Shown in pieces: positions 60,501 to 64,000 of a stretch of DNA of 64,000 bases; the first letter of the stretch is position 1; each line of letters starts with the position of its first letter. Below the pieces are notes generated by a model, which saw nothing but the letters and a program-made list of their open reading frames with translations, searched no databases and was not told where the DNA came from. Position numbers and translations under genes: made by a program. The DNA comes from Streptomyces marincola (GTDB lineage: Bacteria; Actinomycetota; Actinomycetes; Streptomycetales; Streptomycetaceae), in the NCBI RefSeq assembly GCF_020410765.1, contig NZ_CP084541.1:1421001-1485000 (forward strand), read 5' to 3'.

Positions 60501-63500
60501 ATGTCCAACGAAGAGAAGCTCGTCGACTACCTCAAGTGGGTCACCGCCGAGTTGCACAAGTCGCGTCAGCGCGTGGAGGAACTCGAAGGCGGCCGGGAGG
60601 AGCCCATCGCGGTCGTCGGCATGGCCTGCCGTTATCCGGGCGGTGTCGCGTCGGCCGACGATCTGTGGCAGCTGGTGCTGAACGAAGAGGACGCCATCAC
60701 CGAGTGGCCGGACGACCGCGGCTGGGACGTGGACGGGCTCTACGATCCCGAGCCGGGCGTTCCTGGGCGTTCGTACACCAGGGAGGGCGGGTTCATCGAG
60801 GACGCCACGACGTTCGACGCCGCGTTCTTCGGGATCTCGCCGCGCGAGGCGCTCGGCATGGACCCGCAGCAGCGGGTGCTGCTTGAGACGGCGTGGGAGG
60901 CGTTCGAGCACGCGGGGATCGTGCCGGAGTCGTTGAAGGGCAGCCGGACGGGGGTGTTCGCCGGGATCGTGGAGCAGAGCTATCTGAATCGCGAGGGGCC
61001 CGAGGAGCTTGAGGGCTACCTCATGACGAGCAAGCTCAGCAGTGTCGCCTCGGGCCGGGTGGCGTTCACGTTCGGGTTCGAGGGGCCGGCGGTGTCGCTG
61101 GACACGGCGTGCTCGTCGTCCCTGGTGGCGGTGCATATGGCGATGCAGTCGCTGCGGTCGGGGGAGTCGGCGCTGGCGCTGGCCGGGGGTGTCACGGTCT
61201 CGGGGTCGCCGAACGGGTTCGTCGACTTCTCGCGGCAGCGCGGGCTGGCGGCGGACGGGCGGTGCAAGTCGTTCTCCGCGTCCGCCGACGGCACCGGCTG
61301 GTCGGAGGGTGTCGGCCTGCTCGTGCTCGAACGGCTTTCCGACGCCCGGCGCAACGGCCACCGCGTGCACGCCCTGATCCGCGGGTCCGCGATCAACCAG
61401 GATGGCGCGAGCAACGGCCTGACCGCGCCCAACGGCCCCTCGCAGGAACGCGTGATCCGCCAGGCCCTGGCCAGCGCGCAGTTGACGGCGGCCGACATCG
61501 ACGTGATCGAGGCGCACGGCACGGGCACGCGGCTCGGTGACCCGATCGAGGCCCAGGCGTTGCTGAACACCTACGGCGCCAACCGCCCCGCGCGGCAGCC
61601 GCTGCACCTGGGGTCGTTGAAGTCCAACATCGGGCACACCGTGGCGGCGGCGGGTGTCGGTGGCGTGATCAAGATGATCGAGGCGATGCGGCACGGTGTG
61701 CTGCCGAAGACGCTGCACGTCGACAAGCCGACCGACCACGTCAACTGGGACGCCGGCGCGGTCGAACTCCTCACCGAGGCGCGGACCTGGCCGGAGACGG
61801 GGCGGCCGAGGCGGGCGGGGGTGTCGGCGTTCGGGGTGAGTGGGACGAACGCGCATGTGATCGTGGAGCAGGCCCCCGAGGAACCCTCCGAGGCCCCCGA
61901 GGGCGCGGACGGTGCCGAGGGACCGGAAACGGCCTCCACGCCCGAGGAACAGAGCGGCGCCGATTCCGGCTCTGGCTCTGGCTCTGGCTCTGGTGACGAC
62001 ACGGTGGTGTGGCTGCTGTCCGGGAGGACCGAGGAAGCCTTGCGCGCCCAAGCGCGGCAGTTGGCCGATCACCTCGATGCCCACCCCGACCTCAACGACC
62101 GGGCCATCGCCCACACCCTCGCCACCACCCGCACCCACTTCACCCACCGCGCAGCCATCCACGCCACCACCCCCGACCTGCTCCGCACCGCACTCCACCA
62201 CCTCACCCAAGGCACCCCCCACCCCAACCTCACCACCGGCACCACCCACCCCCACCCCAAAACCGCCTACACCCTCACCGGCCAAGGCTCCCAACACCCC
62301 CAAATGGGCCAACAGCTCTACCACACCCACCCCACCTACGCCCACACCATCGACCAACTCACCGACCACCTCCAACCCCACCTCCCCCACCCACTCCGCG
62401 ACATCCTCCACGCCCCACCCCACACCCCCCACGCCCAACTCCTCAACCACACCCACATCACCCAACCCGCCCTCTTCGCCACCCACCTCGCCCTCCACCG
62501 ACTACTCGAACACCACGACATACGACCCGACTACCTCATCGGCCACTCCCTCGGCGAACTCACCGCAGCCCACATCGCCGGCGTCCTCACCCTCACCGAC
62601 GCACTCCACCTCGTCGCACACCGAGGACGCCTCATGCAAGCCGCCCCCACCGGCGGCGCCATGGCCGCCGTCCAAGCCACCGAAGAGCAAGTACGCGCCA
62701 CCCTGGCCGACCACGACCCCGCCACCATCGCCATCGCCGCCATCAACGGCCCCGAAAGCGTCGTCGTCTCAGGCGACAGCGACGTCGTCGAAGCCCTCGT
62801 CGCCCGCTGGCGGGAGCAGGGCCTGCGCGCCACGCCGCTCACCGTCAGCCACGCCTTCCACTCCCCCCACATGGACCACGTCCTCGACGAATTCCGCACC
62901 ATCGCCGCCGAGGTCACCTACCACCCGCCGACGATCCCGGTGGTCTCCAACGTCACCGGCACCCTCGCCACCGAAGAACAACTCACCTCACCCGACTACT
63001 GGACCCAGCACATCCGCCAACCCGTCCGCTTCCACCACGGCATCCAATACCTGAAGAACCAAGGCATCACCCACCTCATCGAAATAGGCCCCACCACCCT
63101 CGCCACCCACACCACCCCCCACATCCCCACCACCCCCACCCTCCGCACCAACCAACCCGAAAACCACACCCTCCACACCACCCTCGCCACCACCCACACC
63201 CACGGCACCCCCACCAACCACCACACCACCCCCCACCCCCACACCCCCCTCCCCACCTACCCCTTCCAACGCCAACGCTACTGGCTCGAACCGCGTCCGC
63301 AGACGGACGCGACGAGCATGGGGCTGAGCGGCACCGAGCACCCGTTCCTGGCCGCCGCCATGAACACCGCGGGGCAGGACGCGTTCGTCTTCACCGGGCG
63401 GGTGTCGTTGCGCAGCCACCCCTGGCTCGCCGACCACACCCTCCACCACACCCCCGTCCTCCCCACCGCCGCACTCATCGACCTCACCCTCCACGCAGGC

Positions 63501-64000
63501 GACCAACTCGGCACCCACACCCTCGAACACCTCACCACCCACACCCCCATCACCCTCCCCACCGACAACACCCCACTCCACCTCCAACTCACCATCCACC
63601 CACCCAACCCCACAGGACACCGACCCTTCACCCTCCACACCCGCCCCGACACCACCCACCTCACCCACCACCAATGGACCACCCACGCACAAGGACTCCT
63701 GAGCGGCCTGGCCGGCCGTCCGGTCCAGGAGTCGGCGCCGTGGTCGTCCGACGGCGCGGAGAGCATCGACGTGAACGAGGCGTACGAGCGGTTCACGGCG
63801 TCCGGGCTGTCGTACGGTCCGCGGCTGCGCACGTTGAAGGCGACCTGGCGGCGGGGCAAGGACCTGTTCGCGGAGGTGGAGCTGCCGGAGGAGATGCGCG
63901 GCGAGGCGGCGGAGTTCGGGCTGCATCCGGCGTTGCTCGACGGCGCGCTGCACGCGGCCGCGCTGGCCGGCGGGCCGGCCGGGGCGGCGCTCGACGGGCG
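60501..64000 (+). CDS. Modular type I polyketide synthase PKS3: module 5 (partial)
   Basis: PKS3 starts at ATG 60501 (GAGGGAG about 12 bases upstream) and is open to the window edge. An N-terminal coiled-coil docking helix (EEKLVDYLKWVTAELHKSRQ) pairs with the PKS2 C-terminus. KS5 lies at about 60600-61875 (active Cys codon 61110; EAHGTGT, KSNIGH). AT5 is at about 62000-63295 (IGHSLGEL, SHAFHSPHMD, malonyl type). A DH begins at about 63325 with HTLHHTPVLP, where the Gly is His, LSYGPRLRTL and a regular HPALLDGALHAA distal motif. KS C-terminus, linker and AT are near-identical to module 3; the DH N-terminus matches module 4. Further domains lie outside the window. Confidence 0.92.
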   Translation, partial: MSNEEKLVDYLKWVTAELHKSRQRVEELEGGREEPIAVVGMACRYPGGVASADDLWQLVLNEEDAITEWPDDRGWDVDGLYDPEPGVPGRSYTREGGFIEDATTFDAAFFGISPREALGMDPQQRVLLETAWEAFEHAGIVPESLKGSRTGVFAGIVEQSYLNREGPEELEGYLMTSKLSSVASGRVAFTFGFEGPAVSLDTACSSSLVAVHMAMQSLRSGESALALAGGVTVSGSPNGFVDFSRQRGLAADGRCKSFSASADGTGWSEGVGLLVLERLSDARRNGHRVHALIRGSAINQDGASNGLTAPNGPSQERVIRQALASAQLTAADIDVIEAHGTGTRLGDPIEAQALLNTYGANRPARQPLHLGSLKSNIGHTVAAAGVGGVIKMIEAMRHGVLPKTLHVDKPTDHVNWDAGAVELLTEARTWPETGRPRRAGVSAFGVSGTNAHVIVEQAPEEPSEAPEGADGAEGPETASTPEEQSGADSGSGSGSGSGDDTVVWLLSGRTEEALRAQARQLADHLDAHPDLNDRAIAHTLATTRTHFTHRAAIHATTPDLLRTALHHLTQGTPHPNLTTGTTHPHPKTAYTLTGQGSQHPQMGQQLYHTHPTYAHTIDQLTDHLQPHLPHPLRDILHAPPHTPHAQLLNHTHITQPALFATHLALHRLLEHHDIRPDYLIGHSLGELTAAHIAGVLTLTDALHLVAHRGRLMQAAPTGGAMAAVQATEEQVRATLADHDPATIAIAAINGPESVVVSGDSDVVEALVARWREQGLRATPLTVSHAFHSPHMDHVLDEFRTIAAEVTYHPPTIPVVSNVTGTLATEEQLTSPDYWTQHIRQPVRFHHGIQYLKNQGITHLIEIGPTTLATHTTPHIPTTPTLRTNQPENHTLHTTLATTHTHGTPTNHHTTPHPHTPLPTYPFQRQRYWLEPRPQTDATSMGLSGTEHPFLAAAMNTAGQDAFVFTGRVSLRSHPWLADHTLHHTPVLPTAALIDLTLHAGDQLGTHTLEHLTTHTPITLPTDNTPLHLQLTIHPPNPTGHRPFTLHTRPDTTHLTHHQWTTHAQGLLSGLAGRPVQESAPWSSDGAESIDVNEAYERFTASGLSYGPRLRTLKATWRRGKDLFAEVELPEEMRGEAAEFGLHPALLDGALHAAALAGGPAGAALDG
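61864..61997 (+). repeat. Duplicated KS-AT linker with Ser-Gly hexamer array (module 5)
   Basis: The partner of 51051-51184. Only a few substitutions are seen (for example TCCACG against TCCGCG). Confidence 0.85.
61998..63268 (+). repeat. Skewed AT repeat, copy D (module 5 AT)
   Basis: The fourth copy of the 1,271-bp AT segment. It shares the GGGAGGACC and GCGCGGCAGTTGG variants with copy B. Similarity to copy B extends 134 bp upstream through the Ser-Gly linker. Confidence 0.9.
63390..63700 (+). repeat. Skewed DH N-terminal repeat, copy B (module 5)
   Basis: The partner of 57837-58147. Here the following sequence continues with a complete-looking DH (LSYGPRL, LLDGALH). Confidence 0.9.

Overview
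The window is very GC-rich, with GTG starts, 4-nt start/stop overlaps, rare TTA leucine codons, gamma-butyrolactone-receptor-type regulators, SARP regulators and giant modular type I polyketide synthase (PKS) genes. Together these point to a Streptomyces or close relative. No rRNA, tRNA, CRISPR array, insertion sequence or phage gene was recognised.

Region 1 (1-13.7 kb) is general chromosomal content. It holds a partial primase/polymerase-domain gene, an Rsm22-type methyltransferase coupled to a Bcr/CflA drug transporter, PhzF and MDR oxidoreductases, and a DUF1876 protein. A leftward exopolysaccharide-like operon follows (UDP-sugar dehydrogenase, GT2 synthase, a 35-residue membrane peptide, a polysaccharide deacetylase), with each junction a 4-nt overlap; the deacetylase is frameshifted by a 10-bp tandem duplication. 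Next is an ECF sigma factor locus with three Asp23/Gls24-family proteins, one carrying an anti-sigma zinc motif, then a 44-residue membrane protein and a YihY protein.

Region 2 (13.7-22 kb) is regulatory. Two ArpA/ScbR-like TetR proteins flank an SDR; the second has an inverted-repeat operator upstream. A PAS-GAF-SpoIIE phosphatase, an aminoglycoside-phosphotransferase-like protein and a SARP with degenerate cyclase and AAA domains follow.

Region 3 (22-35.3 kb) is a tailoring/regulatory block with an unusual mirrored layout. Around a central AfsR-like SARP regulator lie three paralogous pairs in the order SnoaL-like, flavin amine oxidase, SDR - SARP - SDR, (Ddn-like, FAD monooxygenase), flavin amine oxidase, SnoaL-like. 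An acyl-CoA-dehydrogenase-like oxygenase lies just outside. Strong hairpin terminators separate several units.

Region 4 (35.5-64 kb, running off the end) is the PKS. PKS1 has a KSQ-AT-ACP loading module and two KS-AT-DH-KR-ACP modules; PKS2 has two modules, the second with a DH that looks dead; PKS3 begins a fifth module. All AT domains carry malonyl-type motifs. The predicted intermediate after module 4 is a 3-hydroxy-4,6,8-decatrienoyl thioester. PKS1 and PKS2 are each interrupted by one extra C in a poly-C run, most likely a sequencing error because the sister repeat copy has the shorter run. Much of the AT, DH, KR and ACP coding sequence consists of near-identical, extremely C-rich, G-poor repeats (GRINS-like), evidence of recent recombination among modules.

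TTA codons in the second receptor, both SARPs and one PKS module suggest control by the bldA tRNA. No thioesterase, AfsA-type butyrolactone synthase or glycosyltransferase for the polyketide is in the window, so the cluster continues to the right.
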